Below, piece by piece: positions 1 to 8,226 of a stretch of 39,931 nucleotides of DNA. Origin of the DNA: DASQFD01 sp035633255. Lineage in GTDB: Bacteria; Actinomycetota; Actinomycetes; Actinomycetales; Dermatophilaceae. Below the pieces are notes generated by a model. The model made no database searches and had not been told where the DNA came from. It saw only the letters and a list, made by a program, of their open reading frames with translations. Location of the stretch: positions 1 through 39,931 of the forward strand of contig DASQFD010000063.1 of assembly GCA_035633255.1 (NCBI GenBank), in the 5' to 3' direction. The translations under genes were made by a program, and so were the position numbers. The first letter of the stretch is position 1. Each line of letters opens with the position of its first letter.

Positions 1-159
1 GGAGTCGCCCAGCTCACCTCGGGCGGTCTCGGGTCCGGGCAGCAGTTCCCCATCTCGATGGCGGCGGCGCTGCTCATGACCATCCCCACCGCAGTGATCT
101 TCGTCATCTTCCAGCGGTACTTCAGCCAAGGCGCCAACGCCGGCGCCGACAAGGGCTGA
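1..159 (+). CDS. Carbohydrate ABC transporter permease, C-terminal fragment
   Basis: Only the last 52 residues are in the window; the gene begins to the left. The visible part has the usual end of a MalG/binding-protein-dependent inner-membrane permease: a periplasmic stretch (GVAQLTSGG...QFPISMAAA), a final hydrophobic helix (LLMTIPTAVIFVIFQRYF) and a short tail. The ending QRYFSQG is typical of sugar permeases, in which the second permease closes the transporter operon. The substrate cannot be told from this fragment. It is separate from the AglEFG-type system at 24994-28464. The next gene follows at once with no clear terminator between them. Confidence 0.85.
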   Translation, partial: GVAQLTSGGLGSGQQFPISMAAALLMTIPTAVIFVIFQRYFSQGANAGADKG

Positions 160-192
160 CCCAGCACACCGCCGGATGCCGGACCGCGGGGA

Positions 193-1374
193 TTGACGTC
201 CTCACGGTCCGGCACGTGTGATGGGCGCGTGCCGGTCCCACTGCCTCCGCAGGAGGTCGCTCTGCGCACCCCGCCGTCCCGAGCGGAGGTGCTGGCGATC
301 TGGCGTGCCCTCGTCACGGCTGTGGGCGGCGGGGCCGACGGACTCAGCCCGCTGCAGGACCTGTTGCTGCGCGCGGTGACGACCTCGATGACCGGCGTCG
401 GGGACCTGCCGCCGGCCGAGCCGGTGACGCCGGCGGACTTCGCCGCCTCCATGGAGCGGCGGGACCGGGTGTTCCGGGAGCGGGTGTGCCAGGTGATGAT
501 GCTCGGCGCACTGGTCCGCCGGCCCCCGGACTCGGCGGCGATGCGTCGGGTGGCCGACTTCGCGGTGGAGCTCGACCTCGACGGCCAGCTCGTCGAGGTC
601 ACCGCCTCCTACGCCGAGGGTGGCTTCGACCTGGCCGTGCACGACTTCGAGCGGCTCGGCCACCTCGGTGCGGGCCCCGCCCCCACGCCGCCGGGCACCT
701 CGCCGCTCGCGGACGGCGCCGGGTCGGTCTGGTTCCAGGTGCCCGACGACCCGGCCCTCGCCGCCCGCTGGGGCGCCCTGGGTGAGCTCCCGACCGGCTC
801 CCTGGGGCGCTCGGTCCACGACTTCTACCGGGCCCGCGGCTTCGCCTTTCCCGGCCTCCCCGGCTCGGCTCCCCCGATGCTCGCTCAGCACGACTGGGTG
901 CACGTCCTCGCCGACTACGGCACGGCCCTCGAGAGCGAGCTGGAAGTGTTCGGCTACATCGCGCGGGCCAACGACGACCCGCGCGCCTTCAGCCTGCTCG
1001 CCATGGTCGTCTCCCTCTTCGAGACCGGCGTCGTCGCGAGGGGGATGGGCCTGTTCGAGGCCAGTCCGGGGCACCTGGCCTCGTCCGGCATGCCCCAGCG
1101 GCTCGCCGACGCGCTGCGGCGCGGGGCACTCACCGCCGGCAGCCGCGACTTCATGACCCTCGACTGGTTCGCCGTCGCCGACCGACCCGTCGACGTCGTC
1201 CGCCGCGAGTGGGCCGTTCCGCCGAAGTCCGAGGTGGCCGTCGCGCTCGGCAGCGCCGGCCTGTCGCAGCCCGGCGGCATCTCCGCCTACCAGGAGTCGA
1301 CCGGACGGGCGGCTGCCGCGGCCGAGGGATGGGACTACCAGGCGCTCGTCCGCGCCAGCGCACCCGCGCCCTGA
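193..1374 (+). CDS. Coq4-like putative metalloprotein with N-terminal TerB-like region
   Basis: The C-terminal half carries HDxxH-x11-E exactly (H233, D234, H237, E249), the metal-binding signature of the Coq4 family of ubiquinone biosynthesis. After it come a helical stretch (FSLLAMVVSLFETGVVARG) and the Coq4-like end. Residues 50-150 are helical (SPLQDLLLRAVTTSMTGV, then an ADFAVELDLDGQLVEV stretch) and look TerB-like; that part is a guess. Actinobacteria normally use menaquinone, so a role in ubiquinone synthesis is not expected; binding or modification of another prenylated or polyaromatic lipid is an inference. Start uncertain: TTG at 193 is the longest and GTG at 229 is possible. The only strong ribosome site, AGGAGG at 251-256, precedes a CTG at 262. 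No partner gene is adjacent; the neighbours are a sugar permease and an SOS-box gene. Confidence 0.7.
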   Translation: MTSSRSGTCDGRVPVPLPPQEVALRTPPSRAEVLAIWRALVTAVGGGADGLSPLQDLLLRAVTTSMTGVGDLPPAEPVTPADFAASMERRDRVFRERVCQVMMLGALVRRPPDSAAMRRVADFAVELDLDGQLVEVTASYAEGGFDLAVHDFERLGHLGAGPAPTPPGTSPLADGAGSVWFQVPDDPALAARWGALGELPTGSLGRSVHDFYRARGFAFPGLPGSAPPMLAQHDWVHVLADYGTALESELEVFGYIARANDDPRAFSLLAMVVSLFETGVVARGMGLFEASPGHLASSGMPQRLADALRRGALTAGSRDFMTLDWFAVADRPVDVVRREWAVPPKSEVAVALGSAGLSQPGGISAYQESTGRAAAAAEGWDYQALVRASAPAP

Positions 1375-1389
1375 CGCGCGCCTCGCGGC

Positions 1390-1821
1390 TCACAGGCGGG
1401 GGACGAAGGTGCGCCCCTCCATCGCCTCCAGGACCAGGCCGGCCGCCCGGCGGGCGGCGAGCAGCCGCACCCCCTCGGTCTCCAGCGCGCGCAGCACGTC
1501 CGCGAGCGCCTCCGCCCCCACCCGGTCCCCGAGGTCCACCCGCACCCCTCGGTATGCCGTGCGCATGGCCTCGAGCTGCCCGTCGACGTGGTGCGCGGTG
1601 AGCCAGGCGAGGGCGAGCGGCTGCCGGCGCCACACGGCATACAGGCGGTAGTCGGAGGGGCACTGGTCGAGCAGCCAGCCCACGGCGACCCCCTCCCACC
1701 CGGGGGCACCCGGCGGGGGCACGGCGCTCGGCCACCCCGGCGGTCCGGACCGCCCGCCCACCGCCGCGGGCGCACCGGGCGTCGAGGCACGGCGGGGCGG
1801 CGGCGCCGGTGTGTCGAACAC
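1390..1821 (-). CDS. Uncharacterised protein of 97-143 aa behind an SOS box
   Basis: I do not recognise a named family. The first 46 residues are Pro/Gly/Ala-rich and probably disordered. The remainder (from VGWLLDQCPSDYRLYAVWRRQP to EGRTFVPRL) looks like a compact helical domain with conserved-looking Trp, Tyr and Arg residues. Two starts are plausible. GTG at 1821 lies 7 bases after a TATTCT -10-like element and would be leaderless. GTG at 1683 has GGGAGGGG upstream and would give 97 residues without the proline-rich arm. A perfect LexA-type palindrome (1814-1829) covers the presumed transcription start, so induction by DNA damage is the best clue to function. It is downstream of acnA on the same strand but has its own promoter. 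Confidence 0.65.
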   Translation of the reverse strand: MFDTPAPPPRRASTPGAPAAVGGRSGPPGWPSAVPPPGAPGWEGVAVGWLLDQCPSDYRLYAVWRRQPLALAWLTAHHVDGQLEAMRTAYRGVRVDLGDRVGAEALADVLRALETEGVRLLAARRAAGLVLEAMEGRTFVPRL

Positions 1822-1829
1822 ATGTTCGA
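1814..1829 (-). promoter_or_regulatory. LexA (SOS) box
   Basis: TCGAACACATGTTCGA matches the actinobacterial SOS consensus TCGAAC-N4-GTTCGA with no mismatch. On the minus strand a -10-like TATTCT (1834-1829) abuts it, so bound LexA would sit on the transcription start of the 1390-1821 gene. I saw no second copy in front of dinB or dnaE2 in this window. Confidence 0.85.
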
Positions 1830-1873
1830 GAATACCGCCACTGCCGCCGGCGTGGGGGCGGACCGGACCGGCC

Positions 1874-1924
1874 GGTGCGCCCCCGGTGCGCCCCCGGTGC
1901 GCCCCCGATGCGCCCCCGGTGCGC
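1874..1924. repeat. 11-bp tandem repeat, 4.6 copies
   Basis: The unit GGTGCGCCCCC occurs at 1874, 1885, 1896 and 1907 (one base changed in the last), with a partial copy up to the acnA stop codon. It fills most of the gap between acnA and the SOS-box gene. It is a simple G/C microsatellite and has no terminator shape. Confidence 0.85.
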
Positions 1925-4768
1925 TCAGGCGACGAGGGAGCGCAGGACGTACTGGAGGATGCCGCCGTTGCGGTAGTAGTCCGCCTCGCCGGGGGTGTCG
2001 ATGCGGACGACCGCGTCGAAGGAGACCGGCTCGGCGCCGTCCCGCTCGGCGACGACGCGCACGGTTCGGGGCACGCGGCCCTCGTTCAGCTCGGTGATCC
2101 CGGTGATGGCGAACGTCTCCGTGCCCTCCAGCCCGAGGCTGTCGGCGCTCTCCCCCGCCGGGAACTGCAGCGGGATGACCCCCATGCCGATGAGGTTGGA
2201 GCGGTGGATGCGCTCGTAGCTCTCGGCGATGACGGCGCGCACGCCCAGCAGCGTCGTGCCCTTGGCCGCCCAGTCCCGCGAGGAGCCCGAGCCGTACTCC
2301 TTGCCGGCGAGCACCACGAGCGGCACGCCGGCGGCCTGGTAGGCGGCGGAGGCGTCGTAGATGGTGGCCTGCTCCCCCCCGGCGAGGAAGTTGCGGGTGA
2401 AGCCGCCCTCGACACCGTCGAGGAGGAGGTTCCGCAGCCGGATGTTGGCGAAGGTCCCGCGGATCATCACCTCGTGGTTGCCGCGGCGGGAGCCGTAGGA
2501 GTTGAAGTCCTTGCGCTCGACGCCGTGCTCGGCGAGGTAGCGACCGGCCGGGCTGTCGGCCTTGATCGACCCCGCGGGGCTGATGTGGTCGGTCGTCACC
2601 GAGTCGCCGAGCTTGGCGAGCACCCGGGCACCGGTGATGTCGGCGACCGGGGTCGTCTCCATCGTCATGCCGTCGAAGTAAGGGGGCTTGCGCACGTAGG
2701 TCGACTCGGGGTCCCAGGCGAAGGTGTCGCCCTCGGGCGTGGGCAGCGAGCGCCACCGCTCGTCCCCGGCGAAGACGTCGGCGTAGTCCTCGGTGAACAT
2801 CTGCTGGCTGACCGAGGTCGTGATGGTGCGCTCGACCTCCTCGGCCGCGGGCCAGATGTCGCGGAGGAAGACCGGGGCGCCCGAGGGGTCGGTGCCGAGC
2901 GGCTCGCTCTCGAAGTCGACGTCCATCGTCCCGGCCAGCGCGTAGGCGATGACCAGCGGCGGGCTGGCGAGGTAGTTCATCTTGACGTCGGGGTTGATCC
3001 GGCCCTCGAAGTTGCGGTTCCCGGAGAGCACCGACACGACGGCGAGGTCGTGCTCGTTCACCGCCCGGGACACCTCCTCGATGATGGGCCCGGAGTTGCC
3101 GATGCAGGTGGTGCACCCGTAGCCGACGAGGTGGAACCCCAGCTTCTCCAGGTAGGGCCACAGGCCCGCCTTCTCGTAGTAGCCGGTGACCACCTTGGAA
3201 CCGGGCGCCATCGAGGTCTTCACCCAGGGCGGGACGCTCAGGCCACGGTCGACCGCGTTCCTCGCCAGCATGGCGGCAGCCATCATGACCGACGGGTTGG
3301 AGGTGTTGGTGCAGCTGGTGATGGAGGCGATCACCACGTGACCGTGGTCGATCTGGTGCTCGGACCCGTCCAGCGAGACGGTGACCGGGCTGCTCGCCCG
3401 GGGCGTCCCCTCGGCCACGGGGGCGGACCGCGAGGGCTGACCGGAGGTCTCGGAGGCCGCGGTCGCGTCGTGGGAGGGCGCGTCGGAGGCGGGGAAGGTG
3501 CCCATGAGCTCCCGGTCCACGCTGCTCTTCTCGATCCCCTCGCCGTTGACGACGTAGTTCTTCAGGTCGCTGCCGAACTGCCGCTTGGCCTCGGTGACCG
3601 CGATCCGGTCCTGGGGGCGCTTCGGGCCGGCGATCGACGGCACGACCGTGGACAGGTCGAGCTCGAGGTACTCCGAGTAGCGCGCCTCGGGCTGGCCGGG
3701 GCCCGGCTCGAGCCACAACCCCTGCTCCCTGGCGTAGGCCTCCACGAGCGCCACCTGCTCGGCCGACCGCCCGGTGAGCCGCAGGTAGTCCAGCGTGACC
3801 TCGTCGACCGGGAAGATCGCGCAGGTCGAGCCGAACTCGGGGCTCATGTTGCCGATCGTCGCGCGGTTCGCCAGCGGCACCCGCGCGACGCCCTCGCCGT
3901 AGAACTCGACGAACTTGCCAACCACGCCGTGCTTGCGGAGCATCTCGGTGATCGTCAGGACGACGTCGGTCGCGGTGGCACCGGCCGGGATGGCGCCCGA
4001 CAGCTTGAAGCCGACGACGCGCGGGATGAGCATCGACACCGGCTGGCCCAGCATCGCGGCCTCCGCCTCGATGCCGCCGACCCCCCACCCGAGGACGCCG
4101 AGCCCGTTGACCATGGTGGTGTGGCTGTCGGTGCCGACGCAGGTGTCGGGGTAGGCCGCCAGGACCGGGCCCGCACCAGCGGCCTCGCCGGTGGGCCGGG
4201 TCATGACGACCCGCGCCAGGTGCTCGATGTTCACCTGGTGGACGATGCCGGTGCCGGGCGGGACGACCTTGAAGTCCTCGAAGGCGCTCTGGCCCCAGCG
4301 CAGGAACGCGTAGCGCTCGCCGTTGCGCTGGTACTCGAACTCGACGTTGCGCTCGAAGGCGTCGGGCCGGCCGAAGACGTCGATGATCACGGAGTGGTCG
4401 ATGACGAGCTCGGCGGGGCTGAGCGGGTTGATCCGCGTGGCGTCACCGCCGAGCTCCGCGACGGCCTCGCGCATGGTGGCGAGGTCGACGATGCACGGCA
4501 CGCCGGTGAAGTCCTGCATGATGACCCGCCCGGGCGTGAACTGGATCTCGGTGTCCGGCTCGGCGTCGGCGTCCCAGCCGGCGAGCGCCCGGATGTGGTC
4601 GGCGGTGATGTTCGCGCCGTCCTCGGTGCGCAGCAGGTTCTCCAGGAGCACCTTGAGGCTGTAGGGCAGCGTCCCGCTGCCGTCGACCGCGTCGACCCGG
4701 TGGACCTCGTAGGACCGCTCACCGACCTCGAGCGTCCCGCGTGCTCCGAAGCTGTTCGTGCTCGTCAC
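1925..4768 (-). CDS. acnA: Aconitate hydratase A
   Basis: TCA-cycle enzyme converting citrate to isocitrate through cis-aconitate, using a [4Fe-4S] cluster. About 947 residues, the usual length for the AcnA/IRP1 type. Visible signatures: an N-terminal TSTNSFGAR start, TCVGTDSHTTMVNGLGVLGWGVGG, the cluster cysteine in ITSCTNTSNPSVM and the cysteine pair in YGCTTCIGNSGPI, and the C-terminal swivel domain with KEYGSGSSRDWAAKG. A 40-residue Ser/Ala/Pro-rich insertion before the SCTNTSNP segment is common in actinobacterial AcnA. I chose GTG 4768 because AGGAG lies 7 bases upstream; the frame stays open to 4816, but that part translates the operator. It is preceded by a perfect palindrome (4790-4807) that probably binds a regulator. 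It is transcribed alone or with the small gene downstream. Confidence 0.97.
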   Translation of the reverse strand: MTSTNSFGARGTLEVGERSYEVHRVDAVDGSGTLPYSLKVLLENLLRTEDGANITADHIRALAGWDADAEPDTEIQFTPGRVIMQDFTGVPCIVDLATMREAVAELGGDATRINPLSPAELVIDHSVIIDVFGRPDAFERNVEFEYQRNGERYAFLRWGQSAFEDFKVVPPGTGIVHQVNIEHLARVVMTRPTGEAAGAGPVLAAYPDTCVGTDSHTTMVNGLGVLGWGVGGIEAEAAMLGQPVSMLIPRVVGFKLSGAIPAGATATDVVLTITEMLRKHGVVGKFVEFYGEGVARVPLANRATIGNMSPEFGSTCAIFPVDEVTLDYLRLTGRSAEQVALVEAYAREQGLWLEPGPGQPEARYSEYLELDLSTVVPSIAGPKRPQDRIAVTEAKRQFGSDLKNYVVNGEGIEKSSVDRELMGTFPASDAPSHDATAASETSGQPSRSAPVAEGTPRASSPVTVSLDGSEHQIDHGHVVIASITSCTNTSNPSVMMAAAMLARNAVDRGLSVPPWVKTSMAPGSKVVTGYYEKAGLWPYLEKLGFHLVGYGCTTCIGNSGPIIEEVSRAVNEHDLAVVSVLSGNRNFEGRINPDVKMNYLASPPLVIAYALAGTMDVDFESEPLGTDPSGAPVFLRDIWPAAEEVERTITTSVSQQMFTEDYADVFAGDERWRSLPTPEGDTFAWDPESTYVRKPPYFDGMTMETTPVADITGARVLAKLGDSVTTDHISPAGSIKADSPAGRYLAEHGVERKDFNSYGSRRGNHEVMIRGTFANIRLRNLLLDGVEGGFTRNFLAGGEQATIYDASAAYQAAGVPLVVLAGKEYGSGSSRDWAAKGTTLLGVRAVIAESYERIHRSNLIGMGVIPLQFPAGESADSLGLEGTETFAITGITELNEGRVPRTVRVVAERDGAEPVSFDAVVRIDTPGEADYYRNGGILQYVLRSLVA

Positions 4769-4789
4769 CGTCGGGCTCCTCTCACCATT

Positions 4790-4807
4790 TATCTTGACAT
4801 CAAGATA
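4790..4807. promoter_or_regulatory. Perfect 18-bp inverted repeat upstream of acnA
   Basis: TATCTTGACATCAAGATA: two 8-base arms around a 2-base spacer, 21 bases before the acnA start codon. It is AT-rich in a very GC-rich background and sits where a promoter or operator for acnA is expected. It does not match the corynebacterial AcnR site or the LexA consensus as I know them, so the binding protein is unnamed here. Confidence 0.75.
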
Positions 4808-4832
4808 TCTAACCACATCCCGGGGTCCGAGC

Positions 4833-6161
4833 CTAGGTCCGCGGGGTGAAGAGCGCGACGCACTCGACGTGGTGCGTCATCGGGAAGGCGTCGAAGGCGC
4901 GCAGGCCCGTGAGCGCGTAGCCGCCGGCCGCCAGGTATGCCGTGTCCCGCGCCAGCGCGGCGGGGTCGCAGGCGACGTAGCCGACGGCCCGGGGGGCCAG
5001 GTCCGCGATCGCCTCGACGACCGCCCGCCCGGCCCCGGTGCGGGTCGGGTCGAGCACGACGACGTCGGCCGAGGGCGGCAGGAGCGGATGGCGGTGCAGG
5101 CGGCGAGGGCGGGTCCGCCGGCGCTCGGCCGGGCCGCGGCGGGCCGGTCGGGCGACCCCGAAGGCGTCGTCGACCCGGCCCGCGAGCACGTGCGCCCAGG
5201 GCCAGCGCCCGAGGTTGCTCTGCGCCCAGGCGGCGGCCGCCCGGTCCGACTCCACGGCGACCACCCTCCCGTCCTCCCCCACCGCCTCGGCGAGGGCGGC
5301 CGCGAAGAGGCCGACACCGGCATACAGGTCCAGCACCCGCTCCCCGGCCGCCGGCCGCACCATGTCGAGCACGGCGTCGGTGAGCGTGGCGGCGGCGGCC
5401 CGGTGCACCTGCCAGAAGCCGCGGGCGGACAGCTCGAAGTCGGCGTGCAGCCGCTGCGCGTCGACGCGCTCGATGACCCGCGGCGCGTCGGCGTCACCGG
5501 ACGGCACGGTCACCACCACCGGCTCCCCGACCGACGGGACGACGACGTCGACCGCCTGCTCCCCCGGCCAGCCGCGCTCGAGCACGCCGGTTCCCAGCAC
5601 CTCGGGTGCGGCGATCAGGCAGCGGTCGAGCGGGACCACCTCGTGTGAGCGGTGCCGGTGCAGCCCGGGCCGCCCCGCGGGGTCCAAGGCGAGCTCGACC
5701 CGGGTGCGCCACCCGAGCCCGTCCTCGGAGCCGGGCAGCGGCTCCACGGTGACGTCGAGGTCCAGGCCGGCGAGGCGGGCCAGCTGCTCCCGCACCACCT
5801 CGGCCTTCAGGGTCCGCTGGCGCGGCACGGCGACGTGCTGGAGGTCGCAGCCACCGCAGCCTCCGGGGACGGCGTGCGGGCAGGGCGGCGGCACCCGGTC
5901 CGCCGACCCGTCGAGGACGGCCACCGCGTCGGCCCGCAGGAAGCGGTCGCCCTCCCCGCCCTCGGTGACGACGGCCGTGACCCGCTCGCCGGGGATGGCG
6001 TGCCGGACGAAGACGACGCGGCCGTCGGCCCGGGCCACGCAGTGGCCGCCGTGCGCTACCCGCCCCACCTCCAGGTCGAGCAGGTCACCGACGCCCGGAC
6101 CACCGACGGCCCCGCCTCCGACGCCCGGGCCACCGGCCGGTGCCGCCGCGGCGTCGGCCAT
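4833..6161 (-). CDS. Class I SAM-dependent RNA 5-methyluridine methyltransferase (TrmA/RlmD family)
   Basis: 442 residues. An N-terminal TRAM-like beta domain (LEVGRVAHGGHCVARADGRVVFVRHAIPGE) is followed by a cysteine cluster (C94, C102, C105 in CGGCDLQH; C181) as in the [4Fe-4S] members, the SAM-binding VLDLYAGVGLFA, the LDPTRTGAG loop and the catalytic-cysteine motif YVACDPAALARD. The family methylates C5 of uridine in 23S rRNA or tRNA; which one cannot be decided here. An Arg-rich insertion (ARRGPAERRRTRPRR) lies between the SAM fold and the active site. The start ATG shares its A with the stop of the APC permease upstream (TGATG), so the two are probably translationally coupled. The pair matches my recollection of M. 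tuberculosis Rv2689c-Rv2690c. Confidence 0.93.
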   Translation of the reverse strand: MADAAAAPAGGPGVGGGAVGGPGVGDLLDLEVGRVAHGGHCVARADGRVVFVRHAIPGERVTAVVTEGGEGDRFLRADAVAVLDGSADRVPPPCPHAVPGGCGGCDLQHVAVPRQRTLKAEVVREQLARLAGLDLDVTVEPLPGSEDGLGWRTRVELALDPAGRPGLHRHRSHEVVPLDRCLIAAPEVLGTGVLERGWPGEQAVDVVVPSVGEPVVVTVPSGDADAPRVIERVDAQRLHADFELSARGFWQVHRAAAATLTDAVLDMVRPAAGERVLDLYAGVGLFAAALAEAVGEDGRVVAVESDRAAAAWAQSNLGRWPWAHVLAGRVDDAFGVARPARRGPAERRRTRPRRLHRHPLLPPSADVVVLDPTRTGAGRAVVEAIADLAPRAVGYVACDPAALARDTAYLAAGGYALTGLRAFDAFPMTHHVECVALFTPRT

Positions 6162-8170
6162 CAGCCCTCGCCGCGCCGCACGTCGCCGGCGACCGGGCGG
6201 TCGAACTTCTCCTCCGCACCCGCGGACGACGCGAGCTGCCAGGGGACGCTGGAGACCATGACCCCGGGCGTGAACAGCAGCCGGGCGCGCAGGCGCAGGG
6301 CACTCTGGTTGTGCAGGACCTGCTCCCACCAGTGGCCGAGCACGTACTGCGGGATGTAGACGACGACCAGGTCGCGCGGGTTGCCGCTGCGGATGGACTT
6401 GACGTAGTCGACGACGGGACGGGTGATCTCCCGGTACGGGCTGTCCAGGGCCTTCAGCGGCACCGGGAGGTCGCGCCGAACCCATTCCTGCTGCAGGGCC
6501 TTGGTCTCCTCGGGGTCGACGTCGACCGTGAGCGCCTCGAGGATGGAGGGCCGGGTCGCGCGGGCGTAGGCCAGGGCCCGCAGCGTCGGTTTGTGGATCT
6601 TCGACACCAGCACGATGGCGTGCACGCGGCTGGGCAGGAGCTGGTGGCGGGTGTCGCTCTCCTGCACGGCGAGCTCGTCGCGGACCCGGTCGTAGTGCCG
6701 GCGGATGCGCATCATGAGCAGGAACAGGACGGCCATGGCGGCGACGGCGAAGCCGGCTCCGTGGATGAACTTGGTGGCGAGGACGACGACGAGCACCGTC
6801 CCCGACATGGCGGCGCCGACGCCGTTGATGGCCCGGCTGCGCATCATCCGGCCGCGTGCGGCGGTGTCGCGTTCGAGGCGCAGGTGCCGGTTCCAGTGCC
6901 GCACCATGCCGATCTGCGACAACGTGAAGGAGACGAAGACGCCGACGATGTACAGCTGGATGAGCTTGGTGACCTGGGCGTCGTAGATGACCACGAGGAA
7001 GATCGCCCCGCCGGCCAGGATGAGGATGCCGTTGGAGAAGGCGAGCCGGTCGCCGCGGGTGTGCAGCTGGCGCGGCATGAAGCCGTCGCGCGCCAGGATC
7101 GAGCCCAGGACCGGGAAGCCGTTGAAGGCCGTGTTGGCCGCGAGGATGAGGATGAGCCCGGTGACCACCGAGACGAGGACGACGCCGGCGGGGAAGCCGG
7201 AGAACACCGCCTTGGAGACCTGCCCCATCACGGTGTCCTGGACGTAGGACTCGCCGACCGGGACGCCGTCCCGGAGCAGCTGCGTCGCCGGGTCCTCCGC
7301 GAAGTGGATGTTGGTCCAGTGCGCGAGCGCGACCATCGCCAGCAGCATGGTGATCGCGACCGTGCCCATGAGCAGCAGCGTGGTGGCGGCGTTGCGGCTC
7401 TTGGGGTGGCGGAAGGCGGGGACGCCGTTGCTGATGGCCTCCACCCCGGTGAGGGCGGCACAGCCGGAGGAGAAGGCCCGGAGCATGAGGAAGGCCAGGG
7501 CCAGCCCGCCGATCGCCTCGTACCCCGGCTCCGGACGCAGCTGCAGGCTGGCGCTCTCGGCGAGGGGGAGGTCACCCATCACCCGGCGGTAGAACCCGAT
7601 CATGGCCATCCCCAGCACGGTGGCCATGAACAGGTAGGTCGGCAGCGCGAAGGCGGCGCCGGACTCGCGCACCCCGCGCAGGTTCATGGCCGTGAGCAGG
7701 GCGATGATGACCACCGCCACGATGGCCTCGTGGCCACGCACGAAGGTGAAGGCGGACGCCGCGTTCTGCACCCCCGCGGACACCGAGACGGCGACCGTGA
7801 GCACGTAGTCGACGAGCAGTGCGCTCGCGACCGTCAGGCCGGCCCGGGGGCCGAGGTTGACGCTCGCCACCTCGTAGTCGCCACCCCCCGAGGGGTAGGC
7901 GTGCACGTTCTGGCGGTAGCTGAGGATGATCACCGCCATGACGACGACGACCGCGAGCGCGATCTCCCAGGAGTGCGTCATCGCGAGCGCGCCGCCGGCC
8001 AGGCCGAGCGTCAGGAGGATCTCGTCGGGCGCGTAGGCCACCGACGACAGGGCGTCGCTGGCGAAGACCGGGAGGGCGAGCTTCTTCGGCAGGAGGGTCT
8101 CGCCGAGGCGGTCGCTGCGCATCGCCCGGCCGACGAGCACGCGCTTGACGACCCGTACGGAGGAGCTCAC
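6161..8170 (-). CDS. APC-superfamily permease next to TrkA proteins
   Basis: About 669 residues with roughly 12 hydrophobic segments, starting near LPVFASDALSSVAYAPDEILL, the N-terminal signature of this APC group. A long soluble C-terminal domain (about residues 460-669) is also typical. The family imports amino acids or cations; the substrate is not known. It is divergent from two TrkA-type regulatory proteins, a pairing conserved in actinobacteria (Rv2690c beside ceoB/ceoC), which hints at a link to potassium or pH homeostasis. Start: GTG codons occur at 8179, 8176 and 8170. I prefer 8170 because TACAGT (8183-8178) would be a -10 seven bases before it, giving a leaderless message. The stop overlaps the methyltransferase start. 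Confidence 0.9.
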   Translation of the reverse strand: MSSSVRVVKRVLVGRAMRSDRLGETLLPKKLALPVFASDALSSVAYAPDEILLTLGLAGGALAMTHSWEIALAVVVVMAVIILSYRQNVHAYPSGGGDYEVASVNLGPRAGLTVASALLVDYVLTVAVSVSAGVQNAASAFTFVRGHEAIVAVVIIALLTAMNLRGVRESGAAFALPTYLFMATVLGMAMIGFYRRVMGDLPLAESASLQLRPEPGYEAIGGLALAFLMLRAFSSGCAALTGVEAISNGVPAFRHPKSRNAATTLLLMGTVAITMLLAMVALAHWTNIHFAEDPATQLLRDGVPVGESYVQDTVMGQVSKAVFSGFPAGVVLVSVVTGLILILAANTAFNGFPVLGSILARDGFMPRQLHTRGDRLAFSNGILILAGGAIFLVVIYDAQVTKLIQLYIVGVFVSFTLSQIGMVRHWNRHLRLERDTAARGRMMRSRAINGVGAAMSGTVLVVVLATKFIHGAGFAVAAMAVLFLLMMRIRRHYDRVRDELAVQESDTRHQLLPSRVHAIVLVSKIHKPTLRALAYARATRPSILEALTVDVDPEETKALQQEWVRRDLPVPLKALDSPYREITRPVVDYVKSIRSGNPRDLVVVYIPQYVLGHWWEQVLHNQSALRLRARLLFTPGVMVSSVPWQLASSAGAEEKFDRPVAGDVRRGEG

Positions 8171-8177
8171 GGACACC

Positions 8178-8219
8178 ACTGTAGGACCGCCAGGACGGCC
8201 TTTTCCGACGGTGTAGCGT
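8178..8219. promoter_or_regulatory. Divergent promoter pair for APC permease and trkA
   Basis: The short gap between the two genes holds a minus-strand TACAGT (8183-8178) seven bases before GTG 8170 and a plus-strand TAGCGT (8214-8219) seven bases before GTG 8227. Neither gene has a Shine-Dalgarno sequence, so both probably give leaderless mRNAs. No good -35 element is visible on either side. Confidence 0.5.
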
Positions 8220-8226
8220 CGGCGAC

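Noticed and set aside
1811..4849. Long plus-strand open frame opposite aconitase
   Set aside because: Antisense shadow of acnA; no domain, low-complexity translation.
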